Part shown: positions 23,294-32,498 of the stretch, piece by piece
How the letters are laid out: each line of letters begins with the position of its first letter
Numbering within the stretch: position 1 is the stretch's first letter
From: Fidelibacterota bacterium
GTDB lineage: Bacteria > Fidelibacterota > Marinisomatia > SCGC-AAA003-L08 > D37C17
NCBI GenBank assembly: GCA_002707645.1
Contig: PANN01000002.1
Span: forward strand, 37,863-72,635
Reading direction: 5' to 3'
DNA length: 34,773 nucleotides
Made by a program: the position numbers and the translations under genes
The notes under the pieces: model-generated
Told to the model about the DNA's origin: nothing
The model's input: only the letters and a program-made list of their open reading frames with translations
Database searches by the model: none

Positions 23294-26200
23294 GTGAATT
23301 ATATATATTCAATAAACTATTTAAAGGTAATTTTTTATCTTTGCACTGCCTCTTTTTTTAATTTTTTAGAAGCAGAACAGGAGATTAACGCTTCATATTA
23401 TGATAATTGTGGTATATATGATAATAATCCACAGAATGATTGCGTTCAAGATTGTTCTGGAATTTGGGGAGGTGATTCTATATTTGATGAATGTGGAGTT
23501 TGTGGTGGTAATGGAAAGAGAGATAACGAAAATTGTGATGGAGAATGCATTGTTCAAATAGATTGTTTTGGGATTTGTGGAGGATTAGCACGTTTAGATG
23601 ATTGTGGAAAGTGCGATGAAGATTTTTTAAATGACTGCAAAAAATCTTATTTTGATAATTGTGGAAATTTTGATGATAATCCCGATAATGATTGTGTCAA
23701 AGATTGTTCAGGGATTTGGGGTGGATTAAATATATTTGATGATTGTGGAATTTGTGGAGGAAATAATTCAACATGTGGAGATTGTTCCGGTGTAGCATAC
23801 GGGAATGCCTACTATGATAATTGTAATGTATGTGACAATATACCTGAAAACGACTGCAGTAAAGACTGCAAAGGTATTTGGGGTGGTGAAAATAAGGTAG
23901 ATAATTGTGGAGTTTGTGAAGGAAATAATTCAACATGTGCAGATTGCATGGGAAACATAAATGGTAGCGCTTATTATGATAGTTGTAATATTTGTGATGA
24001 TAATCCTGAAAATGACTGTGTAAAAGATTGTAATGGTGAATGGGGAGGTAAATCACTCATCGATGAATGTGGAAAGTGTGAAGGAAATGGTATCCCTGAT
24101 GGGTATTGTGATTGCGATTTAAATACTTTTGATTGTATGGGAATATGTGGTGGCGAACACTTAGAAGAGGACTGTTTTTTAGAGGATAATCCTTCTTTAT
24201 CATCGAATATTGATATTGATTTTGTAGATGATATATATTTTTCAAGAACAATTAACTACTATGTATTTATAAAAAATGTATTTGATCCATTCTATAAAGA
24301 AATTAAAGGATTAACATTTGCATCAAAATATAGGCCTAGTTCTTATCATGGATTAAATTTTACAAAAGAACTCAGAAAATTAAGTAAAAAAACTGAGCTA
24401 GGCTCTAATGGAACAACAATTATATCTTCTTTAAAGTACAATGAAAATGATATTCTTCAGCCTTCTATATCTACCGTTGATTATTACAAATCTAGAATCA
24501 TTAATAATAATCACTATGAAAAAATGCAACAATTAGCATTTAACAAAATTAGTCCAAATATAAAAAATTCTAGAAATTCAAAAAAACTTACATTGGTCAG
24601 TCAAGATATAGGAGAGACAAATGTTGCTATTAATTTAAGCGGTCAAATAGAAATTAGGGGCGAATTAGAATTTACGGATACTCAAAGTAGTTCATTGAGT
24701 AATCAAAATAATGAATCTTGGAATTTAGACATTGATCAAAAACAACGTTTTGATTTAGAGGGTCGAGTTGGAGATAGATTAACTATTAGTGCCGATCAAA
24801 ACTCAGAATCAGATTTTGATTTTGAAAATTCACTTTTGTTAGAGTACAAAGGTTTTGATAATGAAATTATAAATAATATTCAAGCTGGTAACATTGGTAT
24901 TAGTCTTAGCGAAGGAACTTTATTTAGTGTAGGTATGGGTAAAAGAGCAGGTGTATTTGGTGTGAAGATGAGTAGTCAGCTTGGACCAATTGAATTGAAT
25001 ACAATTATTGGTAGAGAAAAAGTTAAAAAAGAATCTTTTTCTTTAGGAAATCAATCTGAAGGTTTAGATAGATATGATTACCAATTTATAAAAGATAAAT
25101 ATTTTTTTATTGATAAAATTTTTAAAAATAATTTTTATCCTTTAAATGAAGACTATATTAATCAAATTGGTTCAAATGAATATGTTATTAAAGATTTTAA
25201 ATTATATAAACGAGCTCAAACAAATGAAATTGAAACAGATATTTATGAAGGAATTGCTTATATTGATCCCTTAAATAAAGATATTGGAACTCCTGAAAAT
25301 AATATATGGATTGAACTTGAAGATCAGTATTCTGGAAATGATTACTATATAAATAAGTATTATGGATATGTTAGATTAAATTCAATATCAACAAGTGATT
25401 TAATTGCGGTGCACTATACAATAGGGGATTTAAATAATGATGGAACTATTCTTGAATCTTCTAATCCTATTCAAACAGGAACAGACTATCTTATTCAAGA
25501 TCGATGCTTATTATCAGGTCAAAATGAATGTGATGAGAATACTATTAACGGGTGTTCTGAGATAGAGGCTTCAACCTTAGAAGTTTGTAATGAGGAAAAT
25601 AATCTAAATTGTTGTAATTATATTGAATATAATGACGTATTTGGCTTTTCTGCTGATCCTTTAATTTTAAAAATTATAAAAACTGAAGGACAACAAGAAC
25701 CTCCAAGTCCTGATAATCCAAATGGAAATCCAACATGGGATTTAATGATGAAAAATGTATATGATATAGGATTGTCAAATTTTAGTCAAGGAGATGAACC
25801 ACCAGAAGTTGAGGTTGTTCATATTGGTGGTCAATTAGGTACCGAGACAGCTAGTTCAAATGGAAATACATTCTTAAGAATTTTTGGTATAGATAATAAG
25901 GATTCTCAAGGTTTTTTCATATCTAATGGAGACGGAAAAGTAGATAGTTATTTTATTAATAGCTGGGGAGATCTATTCTTACCATTTGATATGCCTTTTG
26001 CATACGACCCGGAAGCATACTTAGGTAATCCACATTTAGATTTAGCGAATATATTTGATGGTGATTTAGAAAATATAAACATTGAAAACTTAACAACTAT
26101 AAGAAAAAATGGTGATGCCGGACCAGAATTTACTCTTTACAGGTATGAAAATGGACCTGCAATGTATTTTAGTAGTAATGAAACAACAAAATCATCAGAA

Positions 26201-29200
26201 AAAGAATTTGTTATAAAAGTAAAGAATGTAAATCAAAATACAACAATAAATCTTGGCTTCATGATAGTTGATGGAAGTGAAACATTGACCGATGGTTCAA
26301 CTCAGCTAATTAAAGGAGTAGACTATTCTGTTGATTACTTTACGGGAACATTAACTTTAATTTCGGATAGAGCTAAAAATAATTCTCAAACTTTGAGGAT
26401 TTCTTATGATAGAAATGAGATTGTATCATTTGATCAAAAATTAATTTTTGGAAATTCATTTAAGTATGAGATAAATAATAAAAGCAATTTATTTGGAGGA
26501 TTATACTTTTATAAGCAATCAATAACTGATAATAAGGTTGAGATTGGTTATGAGCCTATGGAAAATATGATTTGGCATCTTGGTGGAAAATATTCAAAAG
26601 AATTATTAAATTTAAATAATTCAATAAATAATAGAGGATTAGTTAATTTAGAAAAACCTTCTGAATTTAGCTTTTCAAGTGAGGTAGCACAAATATTCCC
26701 TAATCCAAATCCTATTGGGATTGCTTATATAGATGATTTTGAATCATCCAAGAGATATTCAACTATGCCAATTTTAAATTCTGCTTGGCAAGAATCAGCT
26801 CCACCCTTTAAAATAAAAAACTTTGATTGTCTAAGTGCATTAACTGAATCTGATTGCATAGAAATAGATGAATGCGAAATTAATTATAATGAATATAATG
26901 ATTTTTTAAGTTGTGATATTGTTTTAGAAAAGTACGATATTTATAAAAGAGAAAATTTATTTTGGTACAATCCTTATAATGATATTCCAACAGAACTTAT
27001 ATGGCCTGATAAAGAAGTTGAAGATGCTTCTAAGGAACAAACACTTTGGTTGGAAATACCGGAAGATAAAATTGGAGGTAATAGTGATAACCCTGATGAT
27101 AATAGATGGTGGAATGGTATAACAGCTTCATTATATGCCTCTGACCAAAATCAATCAAACAATAAATATTTAGATATTTGGCTTAATTATGAAGGATTAG
27201 TAGGTTTTGAAAATCACTATAATGGTCTTCCAGAAAATCCAGTTTTAGTTAATAGAAATAATCTTAAGCTTAATATTGATATTGGTATGATTAGTGAAGA
27301 TACAAATGATAATGGTGTTTTAGACACAGAAGATTTGGTTCCAGAATCACTTATGATCATGGGTGATGGTTTATTGGATGCGGGAGAAGACAAGGGCATG
27401 GATGCCTGTATAAATGAATATGAAAATGGTTGGGGAGGATGTCTTTGTTCTGAATTTAATCATGGTACTAATAATGATAATACCTATAATAGCTGTATTG
27501 ATACAGAGCAACTTACTTTTTCACAAATCAAATCTGAAATTTTGAGTGGTAATTCAAGTTTTAATAATGTTATTAATATAAATGTAAACTCGAATGATCC
27601 AAATAATGATGACTTTAGTTATACTTCTGCAAGTTACGATTTTAGTAACTATAATGGAACAGAGAACAATGGTGCAATTATAGAAAATAAATATCCAGAT
27701 TCTGAAGATTTAAATGGCGATCAGTTTATTGATGATATTAATTCATACTATTCTTATACAATAGATTTAGATATGGATAATGATGATATTATTCAAAGTG
27801 AAATATTATCAACAAATTGGAAACTTTTTAGGATTCCATTAAATGATTTTATTGCAATTAATGAAACCTCTGGCTATAATGCTGATTGGACAAATGTAAA
27901 AAATATTAGGCTATGGATTGAAGGTCAATATGCAGAAAATGATACTTATGGATTACTTGGAATTGCTTCAATTGAGATTGTAGGAAATGAGTGGGAAGAA
28001 CTAGGTATAGTTGATAATGAAGATATTGGCCAAGTTGGATATTTAGAATCAGAATTTACTCCTAATGAAAATGTAAGTATCCAATTAATAAATAATCAAG
28101 AAAACTCTGATATATATACACCTCCAGACGGGGTATCAGGAAGTAATCAGAATTTTGGAACAGGGGGACTTGGTAGCTTAATAGTAGATAAAGAACAATC
28201 ACTGGTAATTGATTTTTCTAATGGTTCAGATAATAATGGTGGAATTAATTTAGATAGTACGGCATTTATTAAGAAAAATGTTAGTTATTCATCGTTGGAC
28301 GCTGAGAAACAAAATAGTTTCTTTGTATATAAAAATTTAGAAATGTATTTTAATGGAAATGAATCAAGTGTTGGTCAAGATTGGTATGAGGAGTGCAATG
28401 GATCAGATAGTGAAGAATGTACAAATGTTGAGTTATGTTTTAGATTTGGTAAAGATGAAAATTATTATGAAATAAGAAAACCATTTAAATCTATTGAAAA
28501 TGAAGAAGTATTAGATCCAAATGGGTGGCAAAATTTAAAAATAAATTTAGATGAATTGACAAGATATAAATTAAATAGACAAAATTTAGAATCTTATATC
28601 GATGATGGAATTGATAATTGTGACGACTTATATGAAACTGGAATAATTAATTCTTTAACAAACCTTCCTGGTTGTCTTAATGAGGAAATAATTGAGTTAG
28701 GAATTACAACATCTAAAATTTGTGATGAAATATCTGGACTATCAGTATTTAATGAAGAACAGTTAAACTATTGCAATGAAAATGACTGTTTGAATTTTAT
28801 AAGTAGTGAAATATGTATTGATGAGAACTATGACGAATTAGGCGTTTATAATCCATATATTCTTGATCCTAACGGTGATAATTATTCTGTTCCTGGTTTA
28901 GAGTGTTGTGATTCAAATATTGATAGTCCAGATTTCTGTATTCCAGATACAAATAATGTTGATAATCCAAATTATTATTGTCCCGATTTATCTGATAATT
29001 TTTATTTAGCAACAGAAGGTAATAATCAGTATGATTGTATTGATGAAAACAATGAATCTTGTAGTGAAGATGATATCACTATTTATGGTGAATATGTGAT
29101 TGATGATTGGGATCAAAACAACTTATATACAATACCAGCATCATACATTCCAGAAGATCAGGTTTGGTCTTGGAAGGATTACTGTCAAACTAATGATAAT

Positions 29201-31594
29201 TTGAATTCTGAAGAATGTGATGATTGGACAACGGTTGATATAAGTACTGTTTGTGAAGATTGCAGTGAATTGAGAGTCAAGGGAGAACCAGCTATTAATA
29301 AAATGGAATATATTATGGTTGGTATTAAAAATAATGCTCCTGGAACAATTTTTGGAAGTGTTTGGATTAATGAACTGAGAATGACAGGTGTGAAAAGACA
29401 AAAAGGAACAGCATTTACAACAAACTTTAAATTCAACTTAAGTGATATTTTTAATATTGATTTAGATTTTAAAAGTGAAGAAGCTGATTTCCATCGCTTA
29501 GAGCAACGATTAGGCTCAGGTGATCATTCCATTAATTATTCTATAAATTTTGGTTTTTCTCCTCATGAACTATTTAAAGAAAATTATTTTCAAATGCCGC
29601 TTAATATTAAGTATTCTAAAGGCCTATATTCTCCTTTATATAAGCCTGGTTCAGATATTATTCTAGGTGGTTTTAGTGAAACTCCTAATGAATTAAAAAA
29701 TATTAATAATTCAATTACTTTAAGTACATCATTAAATACAATGTTAACAGATTATGCTCCTGGGAATTTATTTTTCAAGCACTTTTTAGATAATTCAAAA
29801 TTAACTTATTCCTATAAATGGAATCAATCATCTAATACAACAATTTTAAATAAAGAATCTGTATTGCAAAATATTAATTATGATTATTCTTTGACATTTA
29901 GCAGAGATAATAAATGGTACCCATTTAAAGGTATATTCAATGATAATACAGAAAACACTGATAATAAAAAATACTTTGCTAACTTTTTAAAAGATTTAAA
30001 TTTTTATTATACTCCTCAAAATATAAATTTTAATTCATCTTTTGTAGATTCAGATAATTATACTATTCAAAGAGATTTGTATGGAGGTATTGTTACTGAT
30101 GAAAAAAACATTGATTTAAATAGAAGCTTTTCTTCAAATATTAATATATTTGATAACCTAGCATTTCAATACTCTGCTAATATGAAAAATAATTTAAATG
30201 ATTACTTTTCAAATAATACAGCTTTAAAAATTTCAGATTTTTTTGATTTATCTTTTTCGCCAGGTATTAAAAAAAGCTATAATCAACAATTATCATTTAC
30301 ATATACTCCTGAATATCTTAAGTGGCTTGGACCCCGTTTCAATTATGTCCCAACCTATAATTGGGTTAGAGATGCTGTAAGCGGGGAATCTTCAACAGCT
30401 GACATATCAAGTGATAATAGATTCTCAGTTTCATTTACACTTTCATTTACTCAGTTTATTGAGCAATTTTACGAATCAGATAAAAAAACATCAGGTAGTT
30501 CATCTAGATCAACTAGTAGAAGGCGTTCTTCTACTTCTTCAAATAGCTCGAATTCAAACCAAATATATATTATCAAACAACCTCATTTTAAAACTATTTT
30601 AAAATTTTTACATGAAATAGGACAAAGATTTTCCAGTATAAATATTAATTATTCATACAATACTACGAACAAATACAATAATATCTCAACAGATATCAAC
30701 CCAAATTATAAATTTAAGTTAGGTATTATTGATAGACCAATTGAAGGTAGTCTTTTTGCAGGTTCAGATGGAATAATTATATCATCATCCAACACTTTTA
30801 ATCAAGAATTAAAGTTTAGTACTTCAATTCAATTAAGTCCAAATTTAACATTATCTAATATTGAATACAGAGTATCTTTGTCTGCTAATAACCAAAGTGA
30901 TAGTGGCTATAATGAAACACAATCTGAATCATATTTCCCTTTAGGAGCATCAGGTAAAAATGGATTTCCAATATTTGGTTGGTCTGTTAATTTAAGAGGT
31001 CTAGAAAAGTATGATTTATTAAGTAATTGGTTTAAAAGTTTTAGTATGAGTCATACCTTTAATGGAGAAAAAAATAAAATCAGTCAAGATTTTATTGTTC
31101 AAAAACTTGATTATAAGAGAAATTTTGCTCCTTTATTGAGATTTGATATGACGACTAAAAAAATACCTTTAGATATAGATTTAACACTTAATAATACTTT
31201 AAATATTACAAATGAAGGTGGTCAAATTGAACGAACAACTAATAATCAAGTTAGTTTAACTTTTGGATATAGAAAAAAAACAGGTTTTAATATGCCTGTA
31301 TTTTTTCTAAGAGATTTTCAAGTTGAAAATGAAGTTAATTTAAGTTTAAAGATAGGTTATGATAATAGTAATACCGAGTTCTCATATTTTGAGACTAATA
31401 ATCTAAATCAATTTGAAGTTATTGCATATAGTAATTCATATAATTTACAGCCTAAAGTTACATATAATTTTAGTAAATTTGTTGAGGGGGATTTGTGGTT
31501 TAATTATATAGTTTCAGATAATCATACCTCTGGTAGAAAAAAAGAAACAGATATAGGATTTCAAGTTAGAATATATTTTGAATCCTTTGATTAA
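23294..31594 (+). CDS. sprA: SprA/Sov-type T9SS outer membrane translocon with Cys-rich N-terminal domain
   Basis: A 2766-residue protein of the SprA/Sov family, the very large beta-barrel channel of the type IX secretion system. The GTG start comes just before a signal peptide (about 1-27, ending FNFLEA). Residues 35-294 are Cys-rich repeats, which are unusual for SprA. The family core begins near residue 430: GQIEIRGELEF, FDLEGRVGDRLTISADQ, then SDFDFENSLLLEYKGFDNEI and IQAGNIGISL. IAYIDDFESSKRYS (near residue 1145) and LNIDIGMISEDTNDNGVLDT are also SprA hallmarks. The C-terminal barrel has LSFTYTPEYLKWLGPRFNY and ends FQVRIYFESFD. Cys-rich inserts occur near 25500-25630, 26825-26930, 27400-27500 and 28390-29270, and a Ser/Arg-rich linker near 30480-30560. 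It is followed at once by QC, cargo and PorV-like genes. Confidence 0.9.
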   Translation: MNYIYSINYLKVIFYLCTASFFNFLEAEQEINASYYDNCGIYDNNPQNDCVQDCSGIWGGDSIFDECGVCGGNGKRDNENCDGECIVQIDCFGICGGLARLDDCGKCDEDFLNDCKKSYFDNCGNFDDNPDNDCVKDCSGIWGGLNIFDDCGICGGNNSTCGDCSGVAYGNAYYDNCNVCDNIPENDCSKDCKGIWGGENKVDNCGVCEGNNSTCADCMGNINGSAYYDSCNICDDNPENDCVKDCNGEWGGKSLIDECGKCEGNGIPDGYCDCDLNTFDCMGICGGEHLEEDCFLEDNPSLSSNIDIDFVDDIYFSRTINYYVFIKNVFDPFYKEIKGLTFASKYRPSSYHGLNFTKELRKLSKKTELGSNGTTIISSLKYNENDILQPSISTVDYYKSRIINNNHYEKMQQLAFNKISPNIKNSRNSKKLTLVSQDIGETNVAINLSGQIEIRGELEFTDTQSSSLSNQNNESWNLDIDQKQRFDLEGRVGDRLTISADQNSESDFDFENSLLLEYKGFDNEIINNIQAGNIGISLSEGTLFSVGMGKRAGVFGVKMSSQLGPIELNTIIGREKVKKESFSLGNQSEGLDRYDYQFIKDKYFFIDKIFKNNFYPLNEDYINQIGSNEYVIKDFKLYKRAQTNEIETDIYEGIAYIDPLNKDIGTPENNIWIELEDQYSGNDYYINKYYGYVRLNSISTSDLIAVHYTIGDLNNDGTILESSNPIQTGTDYLIQDRCLLSGQNECDENTINGCSEIEASTLEVCNEENNLNCCNYIEYNDVFGFSADPLILKIIKTEGQQEPPSPDNPNGNPTWDLMMKNVYDIGLSNFSQGDEPPEVEVVHIGGQLGTETASSNGNTFLRIFGIDNKDSQGFFISNGDGKVDSYFINSWGDLFLPFDMPFAYDPEAYLGNPHLDLANIFDGDLENINIENLTTIRKNGDAGPEFTLYRYENGPAMYFSSNETTKSSEKEFVIKVKNVNQNTTINLGFMIVDGSETLTDGSTQLIKGVDYSVDYFTGTLTLISDRAKNNSQTLRISYDRNEIVSFDQKLIFGNSFKYEINNKSNLFGGLYFYKQSITDNKVEIGYEPMENMIWHLGGKYSKELLNLNNSINNRGLVNLEKPSEFSFSSEVAQIFPNPNPIGIAYIDDFESSKRYSTMPILNSAWQESAPPFKIKNFDCLSALTESDCIEIDECEINYNEYNDFLSCDIVLEKYDIYKRENLFWYNPYNDIPTELIWPDKEVEDASKEQTLWLEIPEDKIGGNSDNPDDNRWWNGITASLYASDQNQSNNKYLDIWLNYEGLVGFENHYNGLPENPVLVNRNNLKLNIDIGMISEDTNDNGVLDTEDLVPESLMIMGDGLLDAGEDKGMDACINEYENGWGGCLCSEFNHGTNNDNTYNSCIDTEQLTFSQIKSEILSGNSSFNNVININVNSNDPNNDDFSYTSASYDFSNYNGTENNGAIIENKYPDSEDLNGDQFIDDINSYYSYTIDLDMDNDDIIQSEILSTNWKLFRIPLNDFIAINETSGYNADWTNVKNIRLWIEGQYAENDTYGLLGIASIEIVGNEWEELGIVDNEDIGQVGYLESEFTPNENVSIQLINNQENSDIYTPPDGVSGSNQNFGTGGLGSLIVDKEQSLVIDFSNGSDNNGGINLDSTAFIKKNVSYSSLDAEKQNSFFVYKNLEMYFNGNESSVGQDWYEECNGSDSEECTNVELCFRFGKDENYYEIRKPFKSIENEEVLDPNGWQNLKINLDELTRYKLNRQNLESYIDDGIDNCDDLYETGIINSLTNLPGCLNEEIIELGITTSKICDEISGLSVFNEEQLNYCNENDCLNFISSEICIDENYDELGVYNPYILDPNGDNYSVPGLECCDSNIDSPDFCIPDTNNVDNPNYYCPDLSDNFYLATEGNNQYDCIDENNESCSEDDITIYGEYVIDDWDQNNLYTIPASYIPEDQVWSWKDYCQTNDNLNSEECDDWTTVDISTVCEDCSELRVKGEPAINKMEYIMVGIKNNAPGTIFGSVWINELRMTGVKRQKGTAFTTNFKFNLSDIFNIDLDFKSEEADFHRLEQRLGSGDHSINYSINFGFSPHELFKENYFQMPLNIKYSKGLYSPLYKPGSDIILGGFSETPNELKNINNSITLSTSLNTMLTDYAPGNLFFKHFLDNSKLTYSYKWNQSSNTTILNKESVLQNINYDYSLTFSRDNKWYPFKGIFNDNTENTDNKKYFANFLKDLNFYYTPQNINFNSSFVDSDNYTIQRDLYGGIVTDEKNIDLNRSFSSNINIFDNLAFQYSANMKNNLNDYFSNNTALKISDFFDLSFSPGIKKSYNQQLSFTYTPEYLKWLGPRFNYVPTYNWVRDAVSGESSTADISSDNRFSVSFTLSFTQFIEQFYESDKKTSGSSSRSTSRRRSSTSSNSSNSNQIYIIKQPHFKTILKFLHEIGQRFSSININYSYNTTNKYNNISTDINPNYKFKLGIIDRPIEGSLFAGSDGIIISSSNTFNQELKFSTSIQLSPNLTLSNIEYRVSLSANNQSDSGYNETQSESYFPLGASGKNGFPIFGWSVNLRGLEKYDLLSNWFKSFSMSHTFNGEKNKISQDFIVQKLDYKRNFAPLLRFDMTTKKIPLDIDLTLNNTLNITNEGGQIERTTNNQVSLTFGYRKKTGFNMPVFFLRDFQVENEVNLSLKIGYDNSNTEFSYFETNNLNQFEVIAYSNSYNLQPKVTYNFSKFVEGDLWFNYIVSDNHTSGRKKETDIGFQVRIYFESFD
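23396..24175 (+). repeat. Cys-rich repeat domain in the SprA N-terminus
   Basis: Codons 35-294 of sprA encode degenerate tandem repeats. One full unit reads roughly YYDNC-x3-D-x-xPENDC-x-KDC-x-G-x-WGG, then D-x-CG-x-C-x-G-NNSTC-x-DC-x-G. The DC-x-G-x-WGG element appears four times and the CG-x-C-x-G-N/G element about six times. Conservation is at the protein level and only partly at the DNA level. Similar DC-x-G-x-WGG repeats occur in surface proteins of marine bacteria; their fold and ligand are unknown, but spaced Cys, Asp and Asn suggest disulfides or metal/Ca binding. Confidence 0.88.
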
Positions 31595-31598
31595 GTTT

Positions 31599-32498
31599 AT
31601 GATAAGACTCTTTTACATATTATTTTTTGCTATTATTCAGGCTCAACAGATTCCATTATTTGATGGTGATATTGCATTTAGCTATCTTAAGAAACAATGT
31701 GACTTTGGGGAAAGATATCCTGGAAGTCAAAATCATATTGATCTTAAAAATTATTTAGTTAGTTTTTTATCGGATAAATCAGATGAATTGATTGTCTATG
31801 ATCATGAAATAAATCATCCATATAATAAAAATGAAAAAATCATTTTATACAATATCTTAGCAAGATACAATTTAGATTCACAAAATAGAATTTTGTTAAT
31901 GGCTCATTGGGACACAAGAGAAATAGCAGATAAAGATTCAAATAAAATGAATCAAGCAAAACCGATAATAGGTGCCAATGATGGTGCAAGTGGGATATCA
32001 ATATTAATGCATTTGTCAGAAATATTTTCTAGCTATCCTTTCAATAATATTGGAGTAGATTTACTATTTGTTGATGGTGAAGACATGGGCAGGCACGGTG
32101 ATTTAGAGAATTTTTCAATAGGAACTAAACTATTTTCAAAAACGATGTCAAAACCAATTCCTAAATTAGCTATTTGCCTTGATATGGTTGCTGATAAAGA
32201 TCCAGAATTTAAAATTGAATATTTTTCATATATACAAGCTGAAAAAGATGTTTTAGAATTATGGGATTTAGCAAATTCATTAGGTTATAGCGAATTTGTA
32301 TATGAGCTTTCACAGCCAATTTATGATGATCATAGAGCTTTGTTTGTTGAAACAGGTATACCATCTCTCGATATTATTGATTTTGATTATCCTTATTGGC
32401 ATACTCTAGAAGATACTGTTGATAAATGTTCTCCATACACATTGGGTATTGTGGGTACTCTTGTTTGTGAATATTTATATAGGAAAGAGCATGATTAG
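31599..32498 (+). CDS. Glutaminyl-peptide cyclotransferase (M28-type glutaminyl cyclase)
   Basis: Zn-dependent glutaminyl cyclase of the M28 fold, 299 residues from ATG 31599. I prefer this start because the upstream TTG at 31578 overlaps sprA, while ATG 31599 begins the signal peptide (MIRLFYILFFAIIQA) 4 bp after the sprA stop. MAHWDTRE, GANDGASG (Asp128), LLFVDGED (Glu161) and DYPYWHTLEDTVD (His268) supply the metal ligands and the active site. The enzyme turns N-terminal Gln of exported proteins into pyroglutamate. Its own predicted cleavage site (QA, then QQIPLF) leaves Gln at the N-terminus, matching the Q-rule reported in Bacteroidetes. Its place next to sprA suggests it modifies periplasmic or T9SS client proteins. 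Confidence 0.9.
   Translation: MIRLFYILFFAIIQAQQIPLFDGDIAFSYLKKQCDFGERYPGSQNHIDLKNYLVSFLSDKSDELIVYDHEINHPYNKNEKIILYNILARYNLDSQNRILLMAHWDTREIADKDSNKMNQAKPIIGANDGASGISILMHLSEIFSSYPFNNIGVDLLFVDGEDMGRHGDLENFSIGTKLFSKTMSKPIPKLAICLDMVADKDPEFKIEYFSYIQAEKDVLELWDLANSLGYSEFVYELSQPIYDDHRALFVETGIPSLDIIDFDYPYWHTLEDTVDKCSPYTLGIVGTLVCEYLYRKEHD

Noticed and set aside
23333-23343. TATCTTTG, a match to the Bacteroidetes -7 promoter consensus TAnnTTTG
   Set aside because: It lies inside the sprA signal peptide coding region, downstream of the only plausible start, and no TTTG -33 box is suitably placed.
23396-24175. CRISPR-like array
   Set aside because: The repeats are coding, unequal in length, diverged at DNA level and have no unique spacers.
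23697-24251. Two minus-strand open frames rich in His, Tyr and Asn opposite the sprA N-terminus
   Set aside because: They are antisense shadows of the Cys-rich repeat coding; the apparent repeats mirror the plus-strand repeats, and there is no signal or start context.
29141-29436. Overlapping minus-strand open frames inside sprA
   Set aside because: Low-complexity antisense shadows of a well-supported long gene; no family similarity.
32419-32490. Upstream in-frame extension of the T9SS cargo gene
   Set aside because: It lies wholly within the glutaminyl cyclase gene and would put 24 residues before a good signal peptide; ATG 32491 is the better start.
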